Source: Dongia_A sp964542425
GTDB taxonomy: Bacteria > Pseudomonadota > Alphaproteobacteria > Dongiales > Dongiaceae
NCBI GenBank assembly: GCA_964542425.1
Contig: CAZIUB010000066.1
Coordinates: forward strand, 1-44,790
Direction of reading: 5' to 3'
Length of the DNA stretch: 44,790 nt
Every line of letters starts with the position of its first letter. The first letter of the stretch is position 1. The position numbers and the translations under genes are program-made. Positions 7,128-15,405 of the stretch are shown piece by piece. The notes beneath the pieces are model-generated. The model was not told the DNA's origin and ran no database searches. It saw only the letters and a program-made list of their open reading frames with translations.

Positions 7128-8639
7128 ATGAGCATTGTGTCGCGTCGCCGCGTACTTGCCGGGGGATTGGCGCTGGGGGCAATTGCGCTCTCGCCGCCCG
7201 TGAAGCGCGCTTTGGCCGCGACCCATGAGGGACGGGTCGAACTCGACATCGGCACGAGAACGATCGAGGTCAAGGGCAAACCCGCGACCGTGTTCGGCCT
7301 GACCCAACCCCATGGCGCGCACGGGCTGATCATGAATTCGGGCGGGAATTTCCGTGTGCATCTGACCAATCGCGTGGCGGAGCCGGCGCTCATCCACTGG
7401 CACGGTCTGACCCCGCCCAATGCCCAGGACGGTGTACCGAACGTGACCCAGCCGCTCCTGCAACCTGGCGAGAGCTTCGATTACGACTTCCCGGTCGGGC
7501 TCTCCGGCACCAACTGGATGCATTCGCATCGCGGGCTCCAGGTGCAGCGCCTGATGGCCGCCCCCCTCGTCATCCGAGACCCCGCCGAGGCGGGTCTCGA
7601 CGAACAGGAAGTCGTGGTGATGCTGCACGATTTCACCTTCCGCGATCCCGAAGAGATCCTCTCCGAACTGACCAAGGGCATGAGCCAAGGCCAGCATATG
7701 ATTCATGGCGCGCAGGTCGCGCCCGTCAAGCCCGCGCTCGAGATGGATCACGACATGAGCCAGATGGATATGGGCAGCGTGGCCATGGGCGACACCGATG
7801 GGAGCGGCATGGCGCACAATTCGGCCGCGCCCATGGCCGATCTCAGCGATGTTCTCCATGACGCGTATCTGGCCAACGATCGAACGCTCGATGACCCGCA
7901 AGTTTTGCGCGTCGAGCGCGGCCAGCGCGTGCGGCTGCGGATCATCAACGGCGCGGCGTCAACCAACTTCATGCTGGACTTGGGCGCTCTCGAGGGCACG
8001 CTCATCGCGGTGGACGGGCGGCCAATCCTGCCCATCTTCGGCCGGCGCTTTCCCTTGGCGGTCGCGCAGCGGGCGGATATCCGGCTCACGCTGCCCGAGG
8101 GCCAGGGCGCCTGGCCGATCCTGGCGCAGCGCGAAGGCGACAAGGCGCTGACCGGCATCGTCCTGGCTACCAAGGACGCGACCATCGCCAAGGTCCCCGG
8201 GATGGCGGCGGCACCCATCGGCGCCCTCGACCAGGCCATGGCGCTGGCGCCGGTCGCGGTCACGCCACTCGCGCCGCGCGCGCCCAACCGCCGCCTCATG
8301 ATCGAACTCAGCGGCAACATGGCAAGTTATCAATGGGGTGTGACCACCGCCGGCCGGGCCGAGCCCAATATTCCCGTTCGGGAAGGCGAGCGGGTCGAGT
8401 TGGAAATGGTCAATTTATCGGGGATGTCGCACCCGATGCATCTGCACGGGCACCATTTCCAGATCGTCGGGATCGACGGCAAGAGGGTTACCGGTGCCAT
8501 GCGCGATACCGTGCTGGTGCCGATCGGCGGTCAAATCGCGATCGCCTTCGACGCCGACAATCCCGGCCGCTGGATGTTCCATTGCCACAACCTCTATCAC
8601 ATGGTTCGCGGCATGATGACCGAAGTGGCCTATCTCTAG
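7128..8639 (+). CDS. Tat-exported multicopper oxidase
   Basis: A 503-residue periplasmic multicopper oxidase, probably oxidising Cu(I) to the less toxic Cu(II) (CueO/CopA-oxidase type). A twin-arginine signal is visible at the start (SRRRVLAGG, residues 5-13). All four copper-ligand motifs are present: HWHG (90-93), HSH (132-134), HPMHLHGH (435-442) and HCHNLYHMVRGM near residue 485. Between domains, around residues 206-230, there is a Met/His/Asp-rich loop (MDHDMSQMDMG and onward), as in copper-tolerance oxidases that bind extra copper. Its position behind copZ supports a copper-detoxification role. A laccase-like activity on other substrates cannot be excluded. Confidence 0.92.
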   Translation: MSIVSRRRVLAGGLALGAIALSPPVKRALAATHEGRVELDIGTRTIEVKGKPATVFGLTQPHGAHGLIMNSGGNFRVHLTNRVAEPALIHWHGLTPPNAQDGVPNVTQPLLQPGESFDYDFPVGLSGTNWMHSHRGLQVQRLMAAPLVIRDPAEAGLDEQEVVVMLHDFTFRDPEEILSELTKGMSQGQHMIHGAQVAPVKPALEMDHDMSQMDMGSVAMGDTDGSGMAHNSAAPMADLSDVLHDAYLANDRTLDDPQVLRVERGQRVRLRIINGAASTNFMLDLGALEGTLIAVDGRPILPIFGRRFPLAVAQRADIRLTLPEGQGAWPILAQREGDKALTGIVLATKDATIAKVPGMAAAPIGALDQAMALAPVAVTPLAPRAPNRRLMIELSGNMASYQWGVTTAGRAEPNIPVREGERVELEMVNLSGMSHPMHLHGHHFQIVGIDGKRVTGAMRDTVLVPIGGQIAIAFDADNPGRWMFHCHNLYHMVRGMMTEVAYL

Positions 8640-8658
8640 TCCCCAGGGGGAGGCGGCA

Positions 8659-8910
8659 CTGGGTTTCTTCTCTTGGATCGCGTTCGGCCTGGTGGTGGGC
8701 GTGATCGCCAAGTTCCTGCTGCCAGGCAAGGACCCGGGCGGATTCTTCATCACCATCGGCATCGGAATCCTCGGCTCGCTCATCGGCGGCTTCATCGCCA
8801 GCGCCATGGGCTTGGGTACCATCGCCGGATGGTCATGGCCCTCGGTCATCGTCTCCGTCGGCGGGGCCATTCTGCTGCTCGCGCTCTACCGGACTTTCAA
8901 ACGCCGGTAG
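8659..8910 (+). CDS. GlsB/YeaQ/YmgE-family small membrane protein, CTG start
   Basis: An 83-residue member of the transglycosylase-associated (GlsB/YeaQ/YmgE) family of stress-linked inner-membrane proteins. Family features are a first membrane segment ending in AKFLLPGKDPGGF, the glycine-rich second segment IGIGILGSLIGGFIAS, and a third segment before the basic end YRTFKRR. The open frame has no ATG. GTG at 8689 or 8692 would remove most of membrane segment one. The codon CTG at 8659 restores a full-length N-terminus (LGFFSWIAFGLVVGVIAK) and has AGGGGGAGG a few bases upstream, so initiation at CTG is the best reading. A lost ATG through mutation or sequence error is the alternative. Confidence 0.8.
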   Translation: MGFFSWIAFGLVVGVIAKFLLPGKDPGGFFITIGIGILGSLIGGFIASAMGLGTIAGWSWPSVIVSVGGAILLLALYRTFKRR

Positions 8911-8917
8911 CGATTGT

Positions 8918-9427
8918 TCAGGCGTTGTGCTCGATGTCCTCGGGCGAGAGATTGCCGGGCACGATGGTGACCGGCACCCTAAGCTTGCCGACGAATTTTC
9001 CGATGAGGGCCGAGACCAGCGGGCCCGGCCCCTTGGGCCCGGTCGAGGCGGCAAGCACCAGGATCGAGATCGCCGGTTCCTCCTCGATCAGCCGCATCAC
9101 CTCTTCGCGCCGGTCGCCCTCGCGAAAATAGAGCATCGGCATCTTGCCGGAGAGTTTCTGCACCTCGCTCGCGGTTTTTTGCATCATCGCCTCGGCCTTT
9201 TGGCGCGCCTCCTCGAGGATCCGCTGCTTCACGCCGATCCATTCGCCAAAGCCGCTGGGCTCGGTGACATGGACCAGAGCAACCCTCCCCTGCGAGCGGA
9301 AGGCCCGCCGGCAGGCATAGCGGATCGCCACCTTCAACTCCGGCGAATCGTCGATCACCACCAGGAAGACGCGCTCTTTTTGCGGGAGCGATTCGGTTTG
9401 CTCGGCGGCGGGTTCTTCGGGAGCCAT
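8918..9427 (-). CDS. UspA-type universal stress protein
   Basis: A 169-residue protein with one Usp domain after a short acidic N-terminal extension. The first strand FLVVIDDSPE and the late segment VLAAST-GPKGPG...VTIVPG match the UspA fold; the nucleotide loop reads G-P-K-G-P-G-P rather than the common G-x2-G-x9-GS, so ATP binding is uncertain. It is the last gene of a leftward operon: GGAGG lies 5 bases before ATG 9427 inside the end of the TIGR02186-type gene, whose stop lies 3 bases upstream. Confidence 0.88.
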   Translation of the reverse strand: MAPEEPAAEQTESLPQKERVFLVVIDDSPELKVAIRYACRRAFRSQGRVALVHVTEPSGFGEWIGVKQRILEEARQKAEAMMQKTASEVQKLSGKMPMLYFREGDRREEVMRLIEEEPAISILVLAASTGPKGPGPLVSALIGKFVGKLRVPVTIVPGNLSPEDIEHNA

Positions 9428-9430
9428 GGC

Positions 9431-10198
9431 CTACCTCCGGCGGAAGATGAGATGCGGGACCCAACCCAAGGCGAAGGCCGCCAGCACCGCCACAATTCCA
9501 TAGATGGCGCGCCCGGCGACGCCGGGCCAATTGGCGAACCGATAGATATCGGCGCCGAACCCGACCTTGGAAATGACCAGCGGCATGTTCTGCGCCGCCA
9601 CGATCTTGCCCTCCACCACCAGATAGGTGTCGATCATGAAGGTGCCGGTGGGCACGTTGGAGGGCAAGTGCAGATTGGCGCGAAACAGCGACGGCCCGAC
9701 GAAGATCACGCGGCCGACGCGATCGGCGTAGAGGCCCTGGTCCCGCTTCTGGCGGACGAGCTCGGCGGCGAACAGGCGCTCGCGAGCGGGATCGCCCGAG
9801 AACAAGGTCGGCTTGATGCGCCCGATGCCAAGCTGATAACGATCCAAGGTCTCGGGCACCATGATTTCATAGAGCGGTCGCGAGGCGGCCACGCCATAGA
9901 GCGAGGGCACATCCTTGAAATCCATGCTCTCGACATTGATCCACAATCCGGCCACGCGGTCCTTGCGATGCACTTGGACCTCGGACAAGGGTCCACGGAT
10001 CACCACCACCACGTCGCCGCCGCCCTGGATCGCGCCAAACACCAGAACATCCTGACCGGAAAAATCCGTGGTGATCGCCACCAGATGATCGTCGATGTCG
10101 GCAACGATGGAATGCTCGCCCTGGGCAAGAGCGCTCGGCGCCGGGACAATCGCCGCCGCGACGGCGACCAGCCCGCGAAGAAAACGCGCCGCCATCAT
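9431..10198 (-). CDS. TIGR02186-type exported/anchored protein
   Basis: A 255-residue protein with an N-terminal signal peptide (MMAARFLRGLVAVAAAIVPA, processed after ALA-Q) and one C-terminal membrane segment (YGIVAVLAAFALGWVPHLIF) followed by RRR. The body (DHLVAITTDFSGQDVLVFGA, VVVIRGP, VHRKDRVAGLWIN) fits the alphaproteobacterial TIGR02186 family, which is typically found beside TauE/SafE exporters. Its biochemical role is unknown; most of the chain should sit in the periplasm. The start ATG overlaps the tauE stop (TGATG), so the two are translationally coupled. Confidence 0.82.
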   Translation of the reverse strand: MMAARFLRGLVAVAAAIVPAPSALAQGEHSIVADIDDHLVAITTDFSGQDVLVFGAIQGGGDVVVVIRGPLSEVQVHRKDRVAGLWINVESMDFKDVPSLYGVAASRPLYEIMVPETLDRYQLGIGRIKPTLFSGDPARERLFAAELVRQKRDQGLYADRVGRVIFVGPSLFRANLHLPSNVPTGTFMIDTYLVVEGKIVAAQNMPLVISKVGFGADIYRFANWPGVAGRAIYGIVAVLAAFALGWVPHLIFRRR

Positions 10199-11145
10199 CA
10201 GGCGCCGACCACGATCAGCTGGAATAGATCGGCCGGCTCGGCCACCAGCACATAAAGCAGCCCGCCCGCGACCGTCAGGATGAGGAGCGCCAGCAGCAGG
10301 CGCAATTGCTCCGCCGGAAGCCGCGATCCCAGGCGCCCGCCGATTTGCGCCCCGATCACCGAGCCGATGGTGAGCACCAGGCCCAGCATGACATCGACGG
10401 TGCGGTTCTCCACCGCTTGCAGCACGGTGGCGATCGCCGCCACGAAAATAATCTGGAACAGCGAGGTGCCGACCACCACCACCGTCGGCATGCCGAGGAG
10501 ATAGATCATCGCCGGCACCAGCATGAAGGCGCCGCCCACGCCCAGGAATGCCGACATCACGCCGACCAGGAATCCGATGCCGATGGGCAGTATGGCGCTG
10601 ATGTAAAGGCGCGACTTCTTGAACCGCAGCTTGAACGGCAAGCCATGAAACCAGACATGGTGATGCAGCTTGCTGGCCGGCTGGGCGCGGCGCACACGGC
10701 CAAGGGCGCGCGCCGATTCCACGGTCATCAGGATGCCGATTGCGCCCAGCATCACCACATAGGCCGCGTTGATCACCAGATCGATCTGTCCAAAACGGCG
10801 GAGCAGCGAGAATAACCCCACCCCCACCGCCGCACCCATGCCGCCACCGGCCAGCAGCACCAGCCCCATCATCACATCGACATTGCCGCGCCCCCAATGC
10901 ACCAACACGCCGGAAACGGAAGTCGCCACGGTTTGATTGGATTGTGTCGCCACCGCCACCGACGGCGGCACCCCGATGAAAATCAAGAGTGGCGTCATCA
11001 GGAACCCCCCGCCCACGCCGAACAGGCCGGAAAGGACCCCAATTCCGGCCCCCAGGCCGAGCAGCAGCAGCACCGACACCGACATTTCGGCGATCGGCAG
11101 ATATACCTGGAAGCTGAGGACCCAATCCAAAAAGTAGCTCAGCAT
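10198..11145 (-). CDS. TauE/SafE-family anion exporter
   Basis: A 315-residue membrane protein of the TauE/SafE family (sulfite, sulfoacetate or other organic anion export). The two family repeats are visible: GIGVLSGLFGVGGGFLMTP near the N-terminus and GVMSAFLGVGGAFMLVPAM in the second half, each with the G-x-GGG-F pattern. Seven to eight hydrophobic segments are seen. The start is taken as ATG 11145 (MLSYFLDWVL); the frame stays open to 11265 but that part is not family-like, and no strong ribosome-binding site was found. It is the first gene of the tauE - TIGR02186 - usp operon. The substrate cannot be inferred. Confidence 0.9.
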   Translation of the reverse strand: MLSYFLDWVLSFQVYLPIAEMSVSVLLLLGLGAGIGVLSGLFGVGGGFLMTPLLIFIGVPPSVAVATQSNQTVATSVSGVLVHWGRGNVDVMMGLVLLAGGGMGAAVGVGLFSLLRRFGQIDLVINAAYVVMLGAIGILMTVESARALGRVRRAQPASKLHHHVWFHGLPFKLRFKKSRLYISAILPIGIGFLVGVMSAFLGVGGAFMLVPAMIYLLGMPTVVVVGTSLFQIIFVAAIATVLQAVENRTVDVMLGLVLTIGSVIGAQIGGRLGSRLPAEQLRLLLALLILTVAGGLLYVLVAEPADLFQLIVVGA

Positions 11146-11326
11146 GCAAGGGGCATTCCCGACGATCGGTCGAGGGGACCCTAGCCGGAGTGGCGCTTTC
11201 GAGCACAATGGGCTGAAACGTCGCCCGCAAGGGACGACTCGGAACCACGACCAATCGAACGCCAATCTAGCCCGCGGGGAATGCCGGGGGAAGATTCGAA
11301 ACCCAAGGGCGACGGTGTTTCAAGGC

Positions 11327-12310
11327 TTATTTCTGCAGAATGTCGGTGATTTCCTCCAGCTGTGTGCGGGCGCGCAGCAAGTAGAAGCCTTGGGTGGTCA
11401 GGTGATTGGGCTGGACCAGGGCGCCGGGCGCGCCGTTGATCACGATCAGGGGTGAAAGCGAAGCCCCCTCCAACATCGAACCAACCATCCGCTGCCACAC
11501 ATTGGTCGCGCCCTTTTCCTCGATGATGGGCTGGAAATCGGCCCCCAAATCCCGCAGCAGCAGCCCATAGGCATAGAGCTGGCCCTTGTTGGAATAGAAC
11601 ACGTCGTCGGCCTGGAAATCGAGCCACTTTCCGGAGAACTCGTCGATCCGGTGATCGATGGTGTTGGAGGCAGCACCCAGATCCTTGCCGATGCGATCGA
11701 GCGTGGTCATGAGGTTGTCGGCGCGGCGCTCGAAGGTCGCCTGGCCCTGGCCCAGGCGCCCGTTATAGGCCGAGAGCGCCCGCATCGCCGCCAAATACTG
11801 CGATTCGGAAGAGGCGGTCGGTGCCCACCACGAGACCTTGGGATTGATGAGCCAGATATCGGGCGGATAGTTGAGATAGCCGCGCGCCGCCATCAGTTCG
11901 GGATCGTTGCCCGAGGAGCCCCGGCTGCGGCCGATCTGGTCGGCCATCTCGTTGGCAAAGCGCGCCAGCGCGTCCTTAATGCCGCGCTGGAAATTGGGCA
12001 TGTTGTCCAACACCGCACCGGGCATGAAAAAGGGATCGCTGGACGGCCAGTGCGTTTGCCGGACTTCGCGCTCGATGAGCGCCACCGCCAGGGCCACGGC
12101 CTGGCTGGCCCCGCTGGGCGAAGGCGGCGCCGCGAAGTCGGGATCATCGTTGATCCGGTGGGTCAGCACCATGCCGATCGGGTAATAGAGGACGAGCCCG
12201 ATCAGCACGAGGACAAGGCCCCAGCGGATGAACCGGCGGGTGACCGAGCTTCTCGGAAGGAGCCGCCAACCGGCCCGCGCGGGCGGCTCCAGGAATGGAT
12301 CGGTGCTCAT
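11327..12310 (-). CDS. DUF2333-family membrane-anchored protein
   Basis: A 327-residue protein with one N-terminal membrane segment (FIRWGLVLVLIGLVLYYPIGM) and a large, presumably periplasmic domain. Recognisable DUF2333 features are the early IEREVRQTHWPSSDPFF block, YLNYPPDIW, and LDFQADDVFYSNKGQLYAYG. The function is unknown. The start ATG 12310 has AAGGA 11 bases upstream; ATG 12322 overlaps that site. It is preceded by trpS in the same direction with about 60 bases between, so the two may share a transcript. Confidence 0.85.
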   Translation of the reverse strand: MSTDPFLEPPARAGWRLLPRSSVTRRFIRWGLVLVLIGLVLYYPIGMVLTHRINDDPDFAAPPSPSGASQAVALAVALIEREVRQTHWPSSDPFFMPGAVLDNMPNFQRGIKDALARFANEMADQIGRSRGSSGNDPELMAARGYLNYPPDIWLINPKVSWWAPTASSESQYLAAMRALSAYNGRLGQGQATFERRADNLMTTLDRIGKDLGAASNTIDHRIDEFSGKWLDFQADDVFYSNKGQLYAYGLLLRDLGADFQPIIEEKGATNVWQRMVGSMLEGASLSPLIVINGAPGALVQPNHLTTQGFYLLRARTQLEEITDILQK

Positions 12311-12372
12311 TTGGCGGATCATCCTTTCAGGTTGCCGCGGAAACATGGCCTCGGCCGCGAATTGGGGCAAGA

Positions 12373-13401
12373 TCAGCTTCGCACGAAGCCGACTATTTCC
12401 TCGATCTCGGCCAAGTTCGGCAAGGCAAGCGCGCGCGCGCGTGCAGCGCCATCCGCCAGAATCGCGTCGATTTCGTCCGGATGACCCAGGAGCCGCTTCA
12501 TCTCGGCGTTGATCGGGCCGATGGTCGCGACCGCCAGATCGGTCAAATCCCGCTTGAAGGCGGAGAACTCAGCCCCGGCGAATTGGCTCAGCACATCGGC
12601 CAGCGGCCGGTCGGAAAGCTCGGCGTGGATCGCCAGCAGGTTGAAGGCCTCCGGGCGCGCTGCCTCGGCCTCGGGCTTGGGCATGCCGTCCGCGCCCAGG
12701 GTTTCCGGGCCCGGCATCGGGTGGGGATCGGTCTTGGCCTTACGTAGTTTGAGGGCGATGGTGTCGGCATCATCGGTCATGTTGATGCGGCTGTAATCGG
12801 ATTCGTCGGATTTGGACATTTTCTTCGAACCGTCGCGCAAGGACATGATGCGCGCCGCCAGGCCACCGATCACCGGCTGGGGCAGCGGGAAAAAATCCAC
12901 TCCGTAATCGTGATTGAACTTCTGCGCGATGTCGCGCGACAGCTCCACATGTTGTTTCTGATCCTCGCCGACGGGCACGTGGGTCGCCTTGTAGACCAGG
13001 ATGTCGGCGGCCATCAGCACCGGATAGGTGTAGAGGCCGACCGAGGCCGCCTCGCGGTTCTTGCCGGACTTTTCCTTGAACTGGGTCATGCGGTTGAGCC
13101 AGCCAAGCCGCGCCGTGCAATTCAAAATCCAGGCGAGTTGCGCATGGGCCAGGCATTGGCTTTGGGCGAAGATGATCGAGCCCTTGGGATCGACCCCGGC
13201 CGCCACATAGGCCGCCGCCACCTCGCGGGTTGCCTGGCGCAGCGCCTTCGGGTCTTGCCAGATGGTGATCGCGTGCAGATCGACGATGCAATAGATGCAC
13301 TCGTATTCCTTCTGCATGCGCACCCAGTTGCGCAAAGCTCCCAGGTAGTTGCCGAGGTGGAGATTTCCCGTTGGCTGGGCGCCGGAAAAGATGCGGTTCA
13401 T
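12373..13401 (-). CDS. trpS: tryptophanyl-tRNA synthetase
   Basis: A 342-residue class I synthetase that charges tRNA-Trp. The HIGH-type motif reads P-T-G-N-L-H-L-G-N (residues 10-18) and the KMSKS loop is intact (KKMSKSDES, near residue 195). Length is normal for the family. The start at ATG 13401 (MNRIFSGAQPTG) is the usual N-terminus; the frame is open upstream to 13452 but that part is not conserved. Repeat copy D begins 59 bases upstream, so the trpS promoter must lie within or beyond the repeat. Confidence 0.95.
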   Translation of the reverse strand: MNRIFSGAQPTGNLHLGNYLGALRNWVRMQKEYECIYCIVDLHAITIWQDPKALRQATREVAAAYVAAGVDPKGSIIFAQSQCLAHAQLAWILNCTARLGWLNRMTQFKEKSGKNREAASVGLYTYPVLMAADILVYKATHVPVGEDQKQHVELSRDIAQKFNHDYGVDFFPLPQPVIGGLAARIMSLRDGSKKMSKSDESDYSRINMTDDADTIALKLRKAKTDPHPMPGPETLGADGMPKPEAEAARPEAFNLLAIHAELSDRPLADVLSQFAGAEFSAFKRDLTDLAVATIGPINAEMKRLLGHPDEIDAILADGAARARALALPNLAEIEEIVGFVRS

Positions 13402-13460
13402 GTCTCTCGAGTCGGGTTTTGGGTCGAAGAACGGGGTGTTTCCCGCCGGCACAGTCCATG

Positions 13461-13602
13461 GTACCCGCCGTCGCGGATAAATGATTCGGCGATTTTACCG
13501 GGCAAGTGAGCGCCGGCGGGTACCATCATTGAGTAAATTGTGCCAACTTTCGTGGATCCATAGGCGCAATTTCAATATCAACAATCGTGGAAAGTTGGAA
13601 CT
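13461..13602 (+). repeat. dispersed twin-hairpin repeat, copy D
   Basis: A 142-bp copy from GTACCC (13461) to GGAACT (13602), lying between divergent trpS and the Bax-inhibitor gene. It belongs to the variant whose second half starts with GCCAACTTTCG and ends with AAAGTTGG, giving a clear second hairpin. The interior (13556-13585) is diverged. Confidence 0.88.
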
Positions 13603-13763
13603 AACGGCCGTTTTATCGCCGCCAAACCCCTGCAAGGCAAGGACTTTCCTGCAGTCGGCGCTGGGGCATCGGGTCGGAGTTCGGATATTGATTCCCGGCC
13701 CGATAATCCACATATTAGCGACCATACCGGGAAACCCCCGGCAATCGAAATAGGAGACACCCG

Positions 13764-14480
13764 ATGGCAATCAGGCCGCAACAACAATACATCAACCCGA
13801 CCGTGGTCGCGGGCGGCGAGGTCGACCAGGGTCTTCGCACCTATATGCAGCGGGTCTTCGGCATGATGGGGCTTGGCCTGGCCATTACCGGCCTGGTCGC
13901 CTTTTTCGTGGCGCAAAGCCCGGCCTTGATCGCGGCCATCTATGGCACGCCCTTGAAATGGGTGGTTTTCCTGGCCCCGATCGGTTTCGCCGTCTTTTTC
14001 GGCATGCGCATCCAAGCGATGCGGGCCAGTACGGCCCAAGCCCTGTTCTGGCTGTTCTCGGGCGTCATGGGCCTGTCGCTGGCCTCGATCTTCCTGGTCT
14101 ACACCGGCGAATCCATCACCCGGACCTTCTTCATCACGGCGGCGACCTTCGCGGCGACGGCACTTTACGGCTACACCACGAAACGCGACCTGACCAGCAT
14201 GGGCTCGTTTCTGTTCATGGGCCTGATCGGCCTGATCGTGGCCAGCCTGGTCAATCTCTTCCTCGTGTCGAGTGCGCTGCATTGGACCATTTCGGTCCTC
14301 GGCGTCTTCATCTTCACCGGCTTGACCGCCTATGACGCGCAGAAGATCAAGGAAATGTACTGGCAGGGCGACGGCGCCGAGATCGGCACCAAGAAGGCAG
14401 TCTTGGGCGCGCTCAACCTGTACATGGATTTCATCAACCTGCTCCTGTTCATGCTGCGGTTCCTCGGCGAACGCCGCTGA
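13764..14480 (+). CDS. Bax-inhibitor-1/YccA-family membrane protein
   Basis: A 238-residue membrane protein with seven hydrophobic segments, of the Bax inhibitor-1 (TMBIM) family, bacterial YbhL/YccA type. Family features include the early LRTYMQRVFGMMGLGLAITG, the GYTTKRDLTSMGSFL loop, and the C-terminal FTGLTAYDAQKIKEMY segment with the conserved aspartates that in BsYetJ form the pH-sensitive Ca2+ latch. AGGAG precedes the ATG. A rho-independent terminator follows at 14506-14539. The 361 bases upstream, back to the trpS start, hold repeat copy D and no gene; an inverted TTCCCGG...CCGGGAA lies at about 13691-13733, close to the expected promoter. Confidence 0.92.
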   Translation: MAIRPQQQYINPTVVAGGEVDQGLRTYMQRVFGMMGLGLAITGLVAFFVAQSPALIAAIYGTPLKWVVFLAPIGFAVFFGMRIQAMRASTAQALFWLFSGVMGLSLASIFLVYTGESITRTFFITAATFAATALYGYTTKRDLTSMGSFLFMGLIGLIVASLVNLFLVSSALHWTISVLGVFIFTGLTAYDAQKIKEMYWQGDGAEIGTKKAVLGALNLYMDFINLLLFMLRFLGERR

Positions 14481-14505
14481 TCCGCGCGCGATTCGCGATG
14501 TTTCG

Positions 14506-14539
14506 GGCCGGGGCCGGCGACGGTCCCGGTCATTTTTTT
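14506..14539 (+). terminator. rho-independent terminator after the Bax-inhibitor gene
   Basis: The stem GGCCGGG (14506-14512) pairs with CCCGGTC (14525-14531) with one G-T pair, followed by a run of seven T (14533-14539). Confidence 0.8.
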
Positions 14540-14614
14540 GGAAACCGATATGGCACTTTGACCGCCCGATCGGCTAATCCGACCGCCGAAGCCTGAAACG
14601 AAGGGATCGAGGCC

Positions 14615-15286
14615 ATGTACACGCTCTACGCCTCGCCCGGATCGGTCTCCATGGCCCCGCACGGCGCGCTGGAGGAGATCGGCGAGAAATACGAACTGAA
14701 GATGATCGATCTGTCCCAGGGCAAGCAGAACGACCCGGATTATCTGCGGCTCAACCCCAACGGCAAGGTCCCGACGCTGGTCATCGAGGGCAAGCAGGTG
14801 ATGTTCGAATCGGCAGCCATCACCATGTATCTCGCCGATCGGCACCCGGCCGCGAAGCTCGCACCTGGGCCGAAGGAGACCGCGAGGGGCCATTACTATC
14901 AATGGATGACGCACCTCACCAATACGCTGCAGCCGGCGATGAGGCGCTATTACCACTCCGATCTCTACACCACCGACCCCAATGGCGCATCCGGGGTCGC
15001 CGACAAGGCTCGCCTCGAAGTGGCCGAAATCTGGGGCCGGGTCGACCAGCATCTGAACTCGACCGGCCCTTTCATGCTTGGCGAGAGATTTAGCGCCGCC
15101 GACATCTTCGCCTTCATGCTTTCCACCATGCAGGATTGCTGCCCGGATGCCTATGCGCGGTTTTCGCGCCTGGCCCGGCTTGCTGAACTGGTCGCCGCCA
15201 GGCCCGCCATGCGCCGCATGCTCCAGCAGAACGACATGACGTGGCCTATCTGCGCGACATCCAAGTTTTGTGGTTCCAACGTTTGA
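14615..15286 (+). CDS. glutathione S-transferase
   Basis: A 223-residue cytosolic GST. The N-terminal thioredoxin-like domain starts YTLYASPGSVSMAPHGALEE and contains the glutathione-binding NGKVPTLVIEGK and the ES-A (FESAAITMYLAD) motif. The all-helical C-terminal domain has the N-capping box F-S-A-A-D-I-F. Its substrate is unknown. The last residues (KFCGSNV) are encoded by the element at 15261-15325, so the native C-terminus has been replaced or extended by a few residues. GATCGAGG precedes the ATG. Confidence 0.9.
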   Translation: MYTLYASPGSVSMAPHGALEEIGEKYELKMIDLSQGKQNDPDYLRLNPNGKVPTLVIEGKQVMFESAAITMYLADRHPAAKLAPGPKETARGHYYQWMTHLTNTLQPAMRRYYHSDLYTTDPNGASGVADKARLEVAEIWGRVDQHLNSTGPFMLGERFSAADIFAFMLSTMQDCCPDAYARFSRLARLAELVAARPAMRRMLQQNDMTWPICATSKFCGSNV

Positions 15287-15325
15287 TTCCCAATCAATCC
15301 CGTTGGAACCACGACACATGCCATG
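15261..15325 (+). repeat. partial copy of a palindromic element (second family)
   Basis: A stretch of about 60 bases closely matching the minus strand of 27723-27782, with one 1-base indel and a few substitutions. It has nested inverted repeats: outer GTGGTTCCAACG / CGTTGGAACCAC and inner TTGATT-CCC-AATCAA. The remaining half seen in the other copy is not recognisable here. It covers the end of the GST gene and supplies its stop codon. Positions 15326-15405 show nothing else I can name. Confidence 0.78.
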
Positions 15326-15405
15326 CCGGGCGAGGCTTGACGCGGCGAACGATCCTTGTGAGAAGTCCGAACACCTTGGCCCCAATGGCCGCAATGGGAA
15401 GGGAC

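Noticed and set aside
13481..13753. A 90-codon open frame between trpS and the Bax-inhibitor gene
   Set aside because: Much of it is repeat copy D. There is no ribosome-binding site and no protein-like pattern.
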